From Solen grandis (taxonomy: Eukaryota; Mollusca; Bivalvia; Adapedonta; Solenidae): a DNA stretch of 64,000 nucleotides. The notes under the pieces are model-generated. The model did not search any database. It had not been told where the DNA came from and saw only the letters and a program-made list of their open reading frames with translations. The position numbers and the translations under genes were made by a program. Location: positions 41,534,629 through 41,598,628 of the forward strand of contig CM037787.1 in NCBI GenBank assembly GCA_021229015.1. The letters run 5' to 3'. Shown piece by piece: positions 9,587-22,017 of this stretch (position 1 is its first letter; each line of letters begins with the position of its first letter).

Positions 9587-11319
9587 TCATAACTTTGTCA
9601 TCTATTATTTGATAAACGTTACTTTAAAGCATATTAACATAATAGTCTCTATAAATATGATTTAGACGAAGATTCCGTTTGACTACAATCTGTTGCATGT
9701 TTAACACAGTAATCAACCCAACCTCCAAATGTTCCAGACATATAACGGACTTTGGGAATGCATACAGGTTTTATAACACGTATGATTCCTCGTTACATTT
9801 ATGATCATCGTATTTTGACGATACGGGCTAAAACAAGCTAATTCCACGCTATTTTATGTAGGTATTACCACTGTCGGACGAGGCGAACTAAATCTCGCGG
9901 AGATTGAAATGCATGCACGCTAATTTAATAGTCTTCCTGACTAGATTTACCTGAGAAATAACAAGTCCCTTTACACTTGACGTAAACAGATTTATGCAAA
10001 AAGTGAAAGTTCGTCAAAATTATTCAATAAACAATACAGCTAGTCTACCGTGTTTCGTGTGGCTGAACGTAGCCGTGGCTGAACTTCATGACGATGATTT
10101 CTCCTTATCTAAGTAGTTTGAAATTATCAGGACGGGACGTTTGGGTGTAGGCCTACATGTACTTTGGTCTTATTGGACATAATGAATATATATGTTTTAT
10201 ACATCATAAAATATAAAACGTGTATTGAATTACATTTCAGTGAATTCTAACTTCAGGTGTTAAAGGTTCAAAGAGCATATACCGGTAGTCGACCTTTACA
10301 AAACAACACAACACCTGGTGCGAAGAGAAAAACTGTGAACTAATTAATTTCTTATGGATTCAGATTAAAAAAAAGAACTGTTATGTTGCATTGTCTTTTA
10401 TTATTATCATGATGATGATTATTATCATTATCATTATTGCAATTGAAATAAATTTTAATGTCATGGAAGTTCGGGGGCAGCAGTTCCTGGAAATAACTTT
10501 GATTTTAATTTAGGAAAGAAACCGGGCATACTTCAGCTAAGGATTGGTGTATTTTATATACCCCACTTTTATTCTATCACAAAAATACGAGTTTAGAAAG
10601 GTGTCAACCTATGCATGAAATATCTAAGGCATTTTAAAGTCAGTGTGTATATACAACACGACGATGACGTGCCTAGGATTACTTGCTCACCTATAGGTGT
10701 TACGTAGTCGCGACTACAGACAACTGTATACAAAGAGAAGAACGAGACACCAATCTTCTAGCCCTGTCAGTTCACACAGTAAGAAGGATTCCTGGCTATA
10801 ATTACAAATCAGGATATGCAACTCTCCTTACAGTGGCGCCTTTCTAACTTCCTCCAAACACAGTGGTTAAACCAGACGCTTGTCTTTTTTTCTTATGTCC
10901 ACCATGATTAGATAGGACTGATAAAGTCGGATGAACATTAGATATTGCGCCAACCTCGTGGGTAATAAATACTTCAATTTTTAAGGAAAATGCCGAAAAG
11001 ATTGGAAACAAAGACCTCTGATTACCGAAGTCTTCACAAACAAGGAATTGAATAATTCAATAAATGTATTTTAATATGGCGACTTGGGATATCTCATAAT
11101 AAAATATCACTTGAATGTCTTCGTGTTTTTCAGGCTAGGCCAGTTATTAGTCTGAGGATATCTTTAAATCTTTGTCCCTTAAGAAACGCTTGAGCTTCAT
11201 TTTTATTTTAATCCGGATTCAAAAATACATTTTTCCTATAACAGCGCCGTATCCCAAGATATTAGTATCGTTTAGGAACCTACGAAGAAAAGATTTATCT
11301 GATTGCTCTGATCTAGGGC
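9587..11319. other. Intergenic, no gene seen
   Basis: No convincing coding sequence. A short (GAT/ATT) stretch lies at 10400-10440. Confidence 0.5.
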
Positions 11320-11392
11320 GCCGTGGTTCAGTGGTATCATACCAGACTGCGGATCCAAAGGTTGTGGGTTCGAACCCCGTAAGCGGCAAGAA
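11320..11392 (+). repeat. tRNA-like sequence, probably a SINE head
   Basis: Has an A-box-like gtggttcagtggta and a B-box ggttcgaacc in tRNA spacing, but the acceptor stem does not pair well, so it is not called as a tRNA gene. The same A-box type occurs in the SINE at 39567. Confidence 0.45.
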
Positions 11393-11926
11393 TCTTTTAT
11401 AACATGCTTTGGGTACAGGTCTAACCATAGGACTGTGGAGAGCTATTAGTGTAAGCTGTGAGAATTTGTTTACCAATCGACATAAAACAAATAAGTTTAA
11501 CTAATTATCCTGACACCAAAACAGGTATATCCCCGCCCCAAATGTTTGTCGGAGGTTGTTGACTATTGGAAGCAAGATTTATGTGCATTTGTTTGTCGGA
11601 GGTTTGTACAGATTTTCACTGGTTAAAGCGATATGCATATTACTTTCAGGGCGTTTTGGCGTCATGTTAATTGCATGTGAACTGAAACTTTTGAGGTTAC
11701 ATTTAACACATCATTCCGTAAACATGCAGGGTGGAAACTAGAAACGCATTAAAAACCTAACACATTAACACTTTTAAGACCACCCAACAGTAAGAACCAT
11801 CTCACTGTTATGACCACCTCACTTTCACTACCACCCAAAGATAAAAGATAACGTCACGACCCATTTTCCCTTTATGTTCTTCACTTTAACTTGGCAGACA
11901 AGCCGGTTGATATCGAACACAGCAGA
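11393..11926. other. Intergenic, no gene seen
   Basis: No gene recognised. It ends at the first run of 100 N. Confidence 0.5.
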
Positions 11927-12026
11927 NNNNNNNNNNNNNNNNNNNNNNNNNNNNNNNNNNNNNNNNNNNNNNNNNNNNNNNNNNNNNNNNNNNNNNNNNN
12001 NNNNNNNNNNNNNNNNNNNNNNNNNN
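11927..12026. other. Assembly gap of 100 N
   Basis: Exactly 100 unknown bases, a standard fixed-size scaffolding gap. It abuts copy 1 of the 2.88-kb duplication. Confidence 0.98.
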
Positions 12027-14905
12027 CCAGAACATTACGTGATAATAGATTTACTGAAGAAAAAAGATAAAACGTTAAAAGAATGGTAAAACATTCGTAA
12101 ATATTCTGACATTATCTATTAAGGGTATTATAATAGTTTACTACGCAATGTTTTGGACATGAAAGTAACAAAACACTTTAAGTTGTAATATAGTTTCGCT
12201 GAACTATATTAAAAACTGTTGGGGTATTCTCAAAGTCCGCATGTAAACTATCACAGTGTTAAAGCTAATTTGTTTAGAGGTTGTGTCGCCATTAAAGGAC
12301 ATCTACAGCACTCATTTTTGGGATGAATCGTTAGAACCGCCTTGTAAACGACGAAAATAAATCACAAATAGATTTTTAAATCGCTCAACTCGTCGAGAAG
12401 AAAAAGCACCCGGTCCCCGTTACCATAGAAACAGTTCAGTATTTTTTTAAACCGAGATGCATTTAGTTATTTGTTAAAAATGTTATAAATGATGGATGTA
12501 GAATGTATAAAAACGAGCACGGTGACATTTCATGTTTCTTCCATTTTCGTATTCAGCACATTCTGTTACATATAACATGCGAACATAAAATATTCAATAA
12601 TAAAAACGGTAGAAGTAGATACTGTTAACAGCTTTTAAATAACAATGCAGCATTTAAATATGCCATCATGTTCAGATAAAACTAAGCAAAGATATAAAAT
12701 GAATATTTTGTAGGAGTAACTGTTTTAACCTCGAGTCGAGTTGAGCTAAAAATAGATTATACGACAAATATAGACACGAAGATCACGTGGAAAACATGAA
12801 ACACGATTTGCTGCAACCAAACCAATCAAAATACATGTAAATTATCTTACAATCTAAATATTGAGTGGAATGTATGTTAAGCAATAAATTTCTTTGTTTA
12901 TGACCAGTTAGCCCTATAATCAAGAGGTCCCCGGGTTCAAGTTCCGGCCTGACTCAAATACTCGCACCATGTAATAAGAGTGTCTGACTTGATTTGAAAC
13001 AATACTTCAAGGTTGTCATGGTGAAATTAATCCTGATAAAAAAATCGACATATTGCTTCTTAATTACTTCTTCAGCCAGAACACCTTACCAGCAGGTTTA
13101 CTCTTCATTCCTACAAACAACGCCCCATCAGTGTCCCGTAAGAGACACCTCGGCAGTACTACCCCATCACTGTGACTGACCAGCATGGAGTGGTGAGTAC
13201 CGTGCTTATCTACACGATGAATGTTGTCAGACCTCCACCCACTTACAACAAGAATGTTGTCCTGTCTGTCTACGTGAATGTCTCCAGGACAAGATAAATC
13301 CTTGTGTTTATACTTATAGACCAAATCACCATTTTGTGTCAGACATGTTACGGTGTTGGTTTCCCAGTCTGTTACATAAACACGGTCACTATAGCGACTG
13401 ACACGTACGTAGTATGGGCCTGTAAACATGTACCGTCCTTGTACCAGACCGAGTCCCCTCTGTATCTGTCCATCCATCGTCATCACCAGTACTTCTCCAT
13501 TACCCGGGGCGTCGTGACACGTGACGTACATCATGCCGCCATGACAGTCTATACCCCAACATTTCCTGTCTACTCTCAATGATTTTCCGAGTCTCAGTCG
13601 CGGCTGTAAATAGACAAAATGAATCTTCTGTTGCCCTGGTAACGTGACGACAACCTCTGTATCAGCTACTGTACATACGGCATGTGGTTTTGATGGTAGA
13701 TTTACATTCTCCTTAGAGATGAAGGTGGGGCTATACAGATGTAACTTCTTGTTACCAGGGTCACATAAAATAAGATCACCATTGGGGAGAAATGTTGAAC
13801 CAGTTATCCAACCTGTGTTAATGTTGATGTCTTGTTTACTAGAAACTGTCATTTCAAGTATATTCCCTCCGCTGGATACATCACTGCTTTGAAAGGTTGT
13901 AATCACGTGACCGAGCTCAGTCACCTGCTGTAAGAGATCTTCTATAACTTTGTTGGGCTGGAAAGTCAGGTGACCTGATATGGAAGCTTCCGACTCTACT
14001 TCTGTTACCATCTTCTCCATTTCCTCGACTTTACAAGATGACTTTGTCAGTCCGATAAACATAATTTCTTTATTCATTGAGGCCTGACAGTCTTGCATTT
14101 CCTTGATACTTTCGTTAACTTGCTTCAGTATATGTTCACATGCAGTCACGTGATCCTTCAAATCTGATTCCTTTGCCTTTTTAGCGTCTTCAATTGCCTG
14201 GTATGCTTTTTTCTCAAGATCATCAATGGATTCATTTATTCTCCTCCTAAGTTCCTTGACATCACCGACAGACTTTTCTACTTGTTTGATCAACATAGCA
14301 GCATCTTTTCCCCGGGATGATCGTAATGTCTCAACATTGTATTTAATTTCTTTCATTCTCGACAACATCTTATCAAATTGACTTGTATTCAGCTGGCTGC
14401 TTTTATCTGTTAGCGAGGTCCTTAAACATTTCCGATGTTTTAATGTAATACAAACATCACATAACAACGTTTTGTGACCCTCGCAGAAGGTTGTAAGTAG
14501 GTTGCTCTTGTGATCATCACAGTAGGGCGGAGTGTAAGCGTCCGAACTTGTCTCTATGGAATCCCTGGTCGCCATGCTGTCGAGGAAAATAAAAACAATT
14601 AAAGAAAGACAACTCTAATATTCTTCTAGAATACACTGAATTATCCTAGAAGATTTATATCCCTTGCTATACCTGTAAGACAAATGTAGGATTTATTGTC
14701 AGGCTTAATGCCATATTCGCCGTTTTTACTTTGGAGAGGAAAGAAAAACCATGGACTTCAAATAGCAAGTTAGGAAAACTATTTTAAGAAAGGAATACGC
14801 CTATGGAAAGAAAAAAAATGTAGTGAACAATTAAAAAAAAAAAAAGAAAAAAGAAAGAAAGAAAAATAAAGGCGTTCAGTTCAGTTGCACGTCTCAACAG
14901 TTTTG
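12027..14905. repeat. 2.88-kb duplicated segment, copy 1
   Basis: Matches 17293-20168 almost base for base, with mostly single-base indels, many in homopolymers. Its left edge coincides with the 100-N gap. It contains the B-box gene and about 1 kb of its 3' flank. Confidence 0.95.
13064..14575 (-). CDS. B-box zinc finger, coiled-coil, NHL-like propeller protein (TRIM-like, no RING)
   Basis: One 503-aa open frame. Residues 19-50 form a complete type 2 B-box: C19, H22, C31, H34, C39, C42, H47, C50. Residues about 65-200 are rich in K, E, L and S in a heptad-like pattern, consistent with a coiled coil for dimerisation. From about 245 to the end, repeated 'NGDLIL', 'DRVYVTD', 'QDNILVVSG' type strands indicate an NHL/SMP-30-like beta-propeller. 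No RING finger precedes the B-box, so ubiquitin-ligase activity is not expected from this chain alone. Such B-box-only TRIM relatives are greatly expanded in bivalves and often linked to stress or innate immunity (family knowledge; function here is inference). The ATG is preceded by 'tttccctcgacag'-like sequence (tattttcctcgacag then cATGG), which looks like a 3' splice site, so a 5' untranslated exon probably lies upstream. A near-identical broken copy is at 18337-19837. Confidence 0.88.
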   Translation of the reverse strand: MATRDSIETSSDAYTPPYCDDHKSNLLTTFCEGHKTLLCDVCITLKHRKCLRTSLTDKSSQLNTSQFDKMLSRMKEIKYNVETLRSSRGKDAAMLIKQVEKSVGDVKELRRRINESIDDLEKKAYQAIEDAKKAKESDLKDHVTACEHILKQVNESIKEMQDCQASMNKEIMFIGLTKSSCKVEEMEKMVTEVESEASISGHLTFQPNKVIEDLLQQVTELGHVITTFQSSDVSSGGNILEMTVSSKQDININTGWITGSTFLPNGDLILCDPGNKKLHLYSPTFISKENVNLPSKPHAVCTVADTEVVVTLPGQQKIHFVYLQPRLRLGKSLRVDRKCWGIDCHGGMMYVTCHDAPGNGEVLVMTMDGQIQRGLGLVQGRYMFTGPYYVRVSRYSDRVYVTDWETNTVTCLTQNGDLVYKYKHKDLSCPGDIHVDRQDNILVVSGWRSDNIHRVDKHGTHHSMLVSHSDGVVLPRCLLRDTDGALFVGMKSKPAGKVFWLKK

Positions 14906-16063
14906 AACAGTAGCTGATTTTCAGCTTAATCAAAGGTAATCAAAAGAGTTATTTTTAATACACACCATGGTCACGTGGTAACTCAGTGTGGCCGTGATTG
15001 AGGCACCGGAGTGTGAATATTTGTTTGTACAGCTGTTCTCACGGACATATAATAAATCTTTTTAAACGAGTCGGATTTTGTTCTTATAGTTATGAGGATA
15101 TCAGCAAGATTCAATGTGACTCCGTTAAAGCTAAATTATCAAGTGAAATGTAAATAAAATAACCCAATATTCTAAAGTTAGAATTTATTCCTTTCTATTA
15201 TTATTACTTAAAACCATTATAAATTCAACAAATAGCCCATTGATAATGACCCGTAAAAGAACATGTCTGTTTAAACTTATCCTCCAAAAATAGAATACAT
15301 GTACTCTTGTTTATTAACTAGAAATAACTTTTAAAATTTACCGGAAGTTGTCTCTTCCAGCATTTGTAAAAACAGATCAGAAAATTAAAATATGATTTTG
15401 GTCATCGATGATGGTACGAAAATGATGGCGGCGTAAATCAAACTATTTCCTGAACATTTTTGGTCATAGGCGCATTTTTCAATGATTTTAGGATTTGTAA
15501 ACATAAACGCGGGAAAATGCTTTCGAATACACGATTACATACTGATTGGCCCCGTGTCCTGATAGTGTGACTGGGTGTGGTATCATGCCGCTATCCTCAA
15601 AACTGTCGTTGATACTGTAAACTCAAATAAAATAGAGCTATTGCAATTCTCACGTGGCAGAAGTTAAGCCTGACCACGAAAGTAGAGCGGGCAACAAACC
15701 ATGGTGGTTCGGTTATGTTGGGTAACATAAGCAAAAATTATTATTTATAGCTAGAATGTGCAAGTAGACATGGTTCCTTGTTTTGTCATTTTTGTCGGAA
15801 GAGGTTAATGTATGTGATTATTGTTTATCAAGAAACCATTCAGCTGACACTTATCCGACATTTGAAGGCTTGACTTGTCTACAATATATAAAGGATTGAA
15901 ACATGCAAAAAAAAACCAAAAAACGATGCCCATTAAGCAAGTCCTTTATTTATATATACATGTACATCAACACTATCATAGTCGGTTACAGCAGATGTAA
16001 AACTATAGACATTTGTTTCAACAAAGTTCACACAAACACGATGTTAAATGTATCATAAATCAA
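14906..16063. other. Intergenic; SINE remnant
   Basis: No gene. 15548-15600 resembles the SINE body ('gtgactgggtgtggtatcat'). A poly(A)-rich tract at 14832-14865 lies just inside the duplicated segment. Confidence 0.45.
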
Positions 16064-16306
16064 ACTGTATAATCATTGATATTCGTGGGGGACTTATAAA
16101 ATGTAAAAACATTAATTTCGTTGACATTTAATTTTGTTGATAATATACCCAAAGGAATTTCGTGGGTATATTTATTTGTGGATCTATGTTCTAGAAAACG
16201 TGAGGCCTATATAAAAAACGGTTTAGTGGGGATTTATATTCGTGGATAAAACCCTCCGCAAAATCGACGAAAATTAGTGTCCCACGAAAATTAATGATTT
16301 TACAGT
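16064..16306. mobile_element. Foldback element (MITE-like)
   Basis: Left end actgtataatcattgatatt and right end aaaattaatgattttacagt are inverted repeats, each continuing into cgtggg/cccacg. The interior keeps repeating short cgtgg/aacgaa phrases. A smaller relative lies at 16883-16986. Confidence 0.6.
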
Positions 16307-16541
16307 ACGCGGATTTCGTGGATGAACATATCAACGAATATTTATCCCTAGATAAACACTTCATGTATTAGAAGTGAAGTATTAACAAAGGCCAGTGACT
16401 GGATTCCCAGAAAATCAGCAACCTCCACATTAAGGCTAACTTATAGTTTCCCTTGAGTGGCCTTTATTCACAGGTTTTACTGTTAATTAGATCCACACAA
16501 ATGTACAAAATATAAACAAACATTCAATCAATACAGCCATT

Positions 16542-16554
16542 TCTCTCTCTTTCG

Positions 16555-16585
<31 letters not shown>

Positions 16586-16597
16586 CCCCTCTCTCTG
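16542..16597. repeat. (CT)n microsatellite
   Basis: Imperfect CT-dinucleotide tract. Confidence 0.9.
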
Positions 16598-16882
16598 AAA
16601 TCAGACATACCGGTAAGCCGTATTGTAGTAAAGGTTAATAAGACATTCGAAATGTATAGAATATTTCCACTTCATACATGCAAAATACATGAATATACGA
16701 ATGCTAACACACAAAATGGAAAACACAGAAAAAACAACTGTACCTGTCTTTATTGTGTTTATATTTCTCCTTTGGGTAAATGTCCATGCATATATTCGTA
16801 ATAAAAAACACTTAGTTACTTATTTTGTCATGTCATTGTGCTGTCTAGATTTGTTTTTGTCTGGACAGATAGACCTCACTAC

Positions 16883-16986
16883 GGATTCTGTAAAATCATA
16901 TTTTTTTCGTTGACACTAATATTCGCGGATAGAAATTCAGGAAATCAACGAAAATTAATTACCCATGAACATGAATGATTTATAAG
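16883..16986. mobile_element. Short relative of the 16064 foldback element
   Basis: Begins ttctgtaaaatcat and ends atgaatgattta, with internal ttcgttgacactaatattcg and aacgaaaattaatta in inverted arrangement. Confidence 0.5.
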
Positions 16987-17292
16987 GCATACGGACTTGA
17001 AATAAGTATAGCTGCCCATATAAAATCTTTTTTTTTTTTTTGAAGATTATAAAATTATCTCTTGAACTACTAATAACACTGACTCCAGATACAATACGCT
17101 CAGTAACATTATCTCATCACCTTGACAACCAGTCCTGGAGGATGGAACTACCCTACTGTTGAGCGCTGGTATGTCCTGACCGGAGATAGAATCCACGACT
17201 CCTGCCTTCGTGATAATAGATTACTGCGCATCTGAACTTAACATCGTGCATTATTCTGCGATAAAACACGATATATAAATGAAACTCTATTT
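16987..17292. other. Intergenic, no gene seen
   Basis: T-rich tract at 17027-17041. A worn SINE-like tRNA-head remnant in minus orientation may lie at 17150-17215 ('tgaccggagatagaatccac'). Confidence 0.35.
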
Positions 17293-18336
17293 CCTGAACA
17301 TTACATGTGATAATAGATTTACTGAAGAAAAAAGATAAAACGATTAAAAGAATGGTAAAACATTCAGTAAATATTCTGACATGTATCTATTAAGGGTTAT
17401 TATAATAGTTTACTATCGCAATGTTTTGGACATGAAAGTAACAAAACACTTTAAGTTGTAATATAGTTCGCTGAACTATATTACAACTGTTCGGGTATTC
17501 TCAAAGTCCGCATGTAAACTATCACAGTGTTAAAGCTAATTTGTTTAGAGGGTTGTGTCGCCATTAAAGGACATCTACAGCACTCATTATTGGGATGAAT
17601 CGTTAGAACCGGCCTTGTAAACGACGAAAATAAATCACAAATAGATAATTATCGCTCAACTCGTCGAGAAGAAAACGCACCCGGTCCCCGTTACCATAGA
17701 AACAGTTCAGTATTTTTTTTAACCGAGATGCATTTTAGTTATTTGTTAAAAATGTTATAAATGATGGATGTAGAATGTATAAAAACGAGCACGGTGACAT
17801 TTCATGTTTCTTCCATTTTCGTATTCAGCACATTCTGTTACATATAACATGCGAAAATAAAATATTCAATAATAAAAACGGTAGAAGTAGATACTGTTAA
17901 CAGCTTTTAAATAACAATGCAGCATTTAAATATGCCATCATGTTCAGATAAAACTAAGCAAAGATATACATGAATATTTTGTAGGAGTAACTGTGTAACC
18001 TCGAGTCGAGTTGAGCTAAAAATAGATTATACGACAAATATAGACACGAAGATCACGTGGAAAACATGAAACACGATTTGCTGCAACCAAACCAATCAAA
18101 ATACATGTAAATTATCTTACAATCTTAAATATTGAGTGGAATGTATGTTAAGCAGATAAATTTCTTTGTTTATGACCAGTTAGCCCTATAATCAAGAGGT
18201 CCCCGGTTCAAGTTCCGGCCTGACTCTCAAATACTCGCACCATGTAATAAGAGTGTCTGACTTGATTTGAAACAATACTTCAAGGTTGTCATGGTGAAAT
18301 TAATCCTGATAAAAAAGTCGACATATTACTTCTTAA

Positions 18337-19837
18337 TTACTTCTTCAGCCAGAACACCTTACCAGCAGGTTTACTCTTCATTCCTACAAACAACGCCCCA
18401 TCAGTGTCCCGGTATGAGAGACACCTCGGCAGTACTACCCCATCACTGTGACTGACCAGCATGGAGTGGTGAGTACCGTGCTTATCTACACGATGAATGT
18501 TGTCAGACCTCCACCCACTTACAACAAGAATGTTGTCCTGTCTGTCTACGTGAATGTCTCCAGGACAAGATAAATCCTTGTGTTTATACTTATAGACCAA
18601 ATCACCATTTTGTGTCAGACATGTTACGGTGTTGGTTTCCCAGTCTGTTACATAAACACGGTCACTATAGCGACTGACACGTACGTAGTATGGGCCTGTA
18701 AACATGTACCGTCCTTGTACCAGACCGAGTCCCCTCTGTATCTGTCCATCCATCGTCATCACCAGTACTTCTCCATTACCCGGGGCGTCGTGACACGTGA
18801 CGTACATCATGCCGCCATGACAGTCTATACCCCAACATTTCCTGTCTACTCTCAATGATTTTCCGAGTCTCAGCCGCGGCTGTAAATAGACAAAATGAAT
18901 CTTCTGTTGCCCTGGTAACGTGACGACAACCTCTGTATCAGCTACTGTACATACGGCATGTGTTTTGATGGTAGATTTACATTCTCCTTAGAGATGAAGG
19001 TGGGGCTATACAGATGTAACTTCTTGTTACCAGGGTCACATAAAATAAGATCACCATTGGGGAGAAATGTTGAACCAGTTATCCAATCTGTTGTTAATGT
19101 TGATGTCTTGTTTACTAGAAACTGTCATTTCAAGTATATTCCCTCCGCTGGATACATCACTGCTTTGAAAGGTTGTAATCACGTGACCGAGCTCAGTCAC
19201 CTGCTGTAAGAGATCTTCTATAACTTTGTTGGGCTGGAAAGTCAGGTGACCTGATATGGAAGCTTCCGACTCTACTTCTGTTACCATCTTCTCCATTTCC
19301 TCGACTTTACAAGATGACTTTGTCAGTCCGATAAACATAATTTCTTTATTCATTGAGGCCTGACAGTCTTGCATTTCCTTGATACTTTCGTTAACTTGCT
19401 TCAGTATATGTTCACATGCAGTCACGTGATCCTTCAAATCTGATTCCTTTGCCTTTTTAGCGTCTTCAATTTGTCAGTCCGATAAACATAATTTCTTTAT
19501 TCATTGATCCTAAGTTCCTTGACATCACCGACAGACTTTTCTACTTGTTTGATCAACATAGCAGCATCTTTTCCCGGGATGATCGTAATGTCTCAACATT
19601 GTATTTAATTTCTTTCATTCTCGACAACATCTTATCAAATTGACTTGTATTCAGCTGGCTGCTTTTATCTGTTAGCGAGGTCCTTAAACATTTCCGATGT
19701 TTTAATGTAATACAAACATCACATAACAACGTTTTGTGACCCTCGCAGAAGGTTGTAAGTAGGTTGCTCTTGTGATCATCACAGTAGGGCGGAGTGTAAG
19801 CGTCCGAACTTGTCTCTATGGAATCCCTGGTCGCCAT
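18337..19837 (-). pseudogene. Second copy of the B-box/NHL-like gene, frameshifted
   Basis: Same gene as 13064-14575. Relative to copy 1: a 3-nt gain near 18412 (frame kept); a 1-nt loss near 18961; a 1-nt gain near 19091; replacement of 49 nt by a 36-nt patch at 19472-19507 (net loss 13); and a 1-nt loss in a C run near 19573. The frame therefore splits into 19837-19553, 19437-19051 and a downstream part to 18337. The B-box with all eight zinc ligands survives in the first part. The single-base changes could be uncorrected sequencing error in a haplotype duplicate; the patch is not explained that way. Confidence 0.85.
19472..19507. other. Locally templated replacement patch
   Basis: The stretch 19470-19507 is identical to 19319-19356 about 150 bp away in the same orientation, and it replaces the 49 nt found at 14196-14244 in copy 1. 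Confidence 0.85.
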
Positions 19838-20168
19838 GCTGTCGAGGAAAATAAAAACAATTAAAGAAAGACAACTCTAATATTCTTCTAGAATACACTG
19901 AATTATCCTAGAAGATTTATATCCCTTGCTATACCTGTAAGACAAATGTAGGATTTATTGTCAGGCTTAATGCCATATTCGCCGTTTTTACTTTGGAGAG
20001 GAAAGAAAAACCATGGACTTCAAATAGCAAGTTAGGAAAACTATTTTAAGAAAGGAATACGCCTATGGAAAGAAAAAAAATGTAGTGAACAATTAAAAAA
20101 AAAAAAAAGAAAAAAGAAAGAAAGAAAAATAAAGGCGTTCAGTTCAGTTGCACGTCTCAACAGTTTTG

Positions 20169-22003
20169 TATATATGAAGTATTCTGTGGGACAACGAAAG
20201 GCGGAATTTGATAAAAGTGGTCCCCATCTTAAGCTGTGACATACATGCAATATACTAGTTTTAATCAAACAAATAATTTTTACAGTAAATTCAAACTAAA
20301 CTTAATTATATGTATTCATTTTAAAATTATTGAAAACAAATTCTTAAAACTTACACAAATTTCTCTTGAAGTTTCCTTAGTAACACCGGTATTTTGTGCC
20401 TTGTCACGTGATACACATGTCCTCACCCCTGTTGAGATAAAAACTAACAAAAGCCCATTAAAATATTTAGTCATACATACTGAAAAACACGTATAAGGTC
20501 TACGTCAAAATTACACATTTGATAGCAGTGTTGACAGTATTTCAGTCTGTTGGAACATTTGCCTATATGATACATATGCAGTGCTGCCTCACTGGATATC
20601 ATGAAGAAGGCAAGTGGCATGATACCACGACCAGCAGAGTTGCATGTATATATGTATATTTAGATGATAAACAAAGGGAATGTATATAATCTTTATTAGA
20701 AGAAAAGTAGATTAAAGCGATATGTATGATAGGAAATAATATTACCACAATACATGTTGAGGTGGTTGCGCTTTTTTTGCTGTTCTTATTTGTTCAGTGA
20801 TATTCTTTTTTATTATCAGTAATTAATCTAAAAAATGCCCTGATGTGAAACCAAGGACTCACATGGTTGAAATTACGATTCAACGAGATCCATGATAAAA
20901 AAAATGTCCCAAAATTTAAACAACAAGCAACAAAAAAGCAACATTAAAATGGCATATTTATTATCTTTTTCCCATTGGGACATTTAGACGTCAATCCTTG
21001 ATCTTCTGCTCTGAGAAGTAATTCCATTGTTTTATTTTCTTTATTTAATTGCTTCATTTTGCCATTATGCTCATTCCGGGGCCAATTCATTTACGTCTTT
21101 TTAAGGACTCCCATTTAAATTTTACCCATAAAATTGTATGGTTTTATCTCAGTCATCCATTTCTTTATAATATTATTGCCGTAATCAGTACTTTTCACTA
21201 ATTTGATAAACTTAATGCACGATTATTATTAATTCAAACATGGCGCATCTGGGTCAAGAATTGGTGACACGTGGATGCTGTGATAAAAAAATGACATGAT
21301 ATTGGCTGATATGTCAATCAAATGCACGCGACAGGATATTCACACTCGTGTGTATTTCAGTGCATGTAAATGCGAGTCGAAGTAGGGATTATGACATTTC
21401 GGCACAATCAAAGCATGTTGCTTATCGACTGCATGACATTAACCATAACGCAGTTAAAAAGATTAAACCGTGCATACAAATCATTAACCGTGATATTTCG
21501 GGTTTCAATATATCAAATTTGCATGCGTCCGAAGGGACGCACATATTTTGAAATTGTGCGTCTTCTCGATATTTATTTGCCTCAGACGAGGGGCTCACAT
21601 CTAGGTTAATCACTGTTTTATTATTATCTATTTATCATGATGTATGTTTTATATATACAAAACTCATATGGAAAGGACGTTTTATACGACTAATGTTTTG
21701 GGAAAATATCAACTATTAATATATTTGAAAGAAATTAATTTGGGCATCTATAAAGATAATGAGAATTAAGTCTGACAAAATTGGATACCAATTTTCACTT
21801 AGGACAATTATCAGTTTTTGTTTATTGAGTTAAAATCTAAAATATTCATGAAGTAAATTTTCTTGCAAAATAAATCACTGAATTGTTTGAGGCCTCCTGA
21901 TTTTAGTTACTTTGTTATCATTAAATTTTTATTATTTTTATTATTTTATTATTATTGTTTTGTTTTTATTATTAGTTTATTTCACTTCTCAACGATCATT
22001 TGT
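20169..22003. other. Intergenic; SINE remnant near 20520-20640
   Basis: No gene recognised. 20525-20640 shows minus-strand SINE-body phrases (gacagtatttcagtc, gtggcatgataccac). Confidence 0.45.
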
Positions 22004-22017
22004 ACGGAAGTCATTTA

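Larger units (their letters stand above)
17293..20168. repeat. 2.88-kb duplicated segment, copy 2
   Basis: Second copy of 12027-14905, in the same orientation, offset about 5.26 kb. The flanks on both sides differ from those of copy 1. Confidence 0.95.

Noticed and set aside
11320..11392. Possible tRNA gene
   Set aside because: A- and B-boxes are present but the acceptor stem does not pair; more likely a SINE head.
12915..12955. Half-tRNA-like phrase with ggttcaagttcc downstream of the B-box gene
   Set aside because: Only the T-arm side is present and it recurs simply because the region is duplicated (18180-18225).
13304..13892. Plus-strand frames opposite the B-box gene
   Set aside because: They are antisense shadows of a clearly coding minus-strand gene, repeated in the duplicate.
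16689..16913. 74-codon frame with hydrophobic stretch (possible membrane peptide)
   Set aside because: No homologue recognised; it lies between foldback elements and has no supporting signal.
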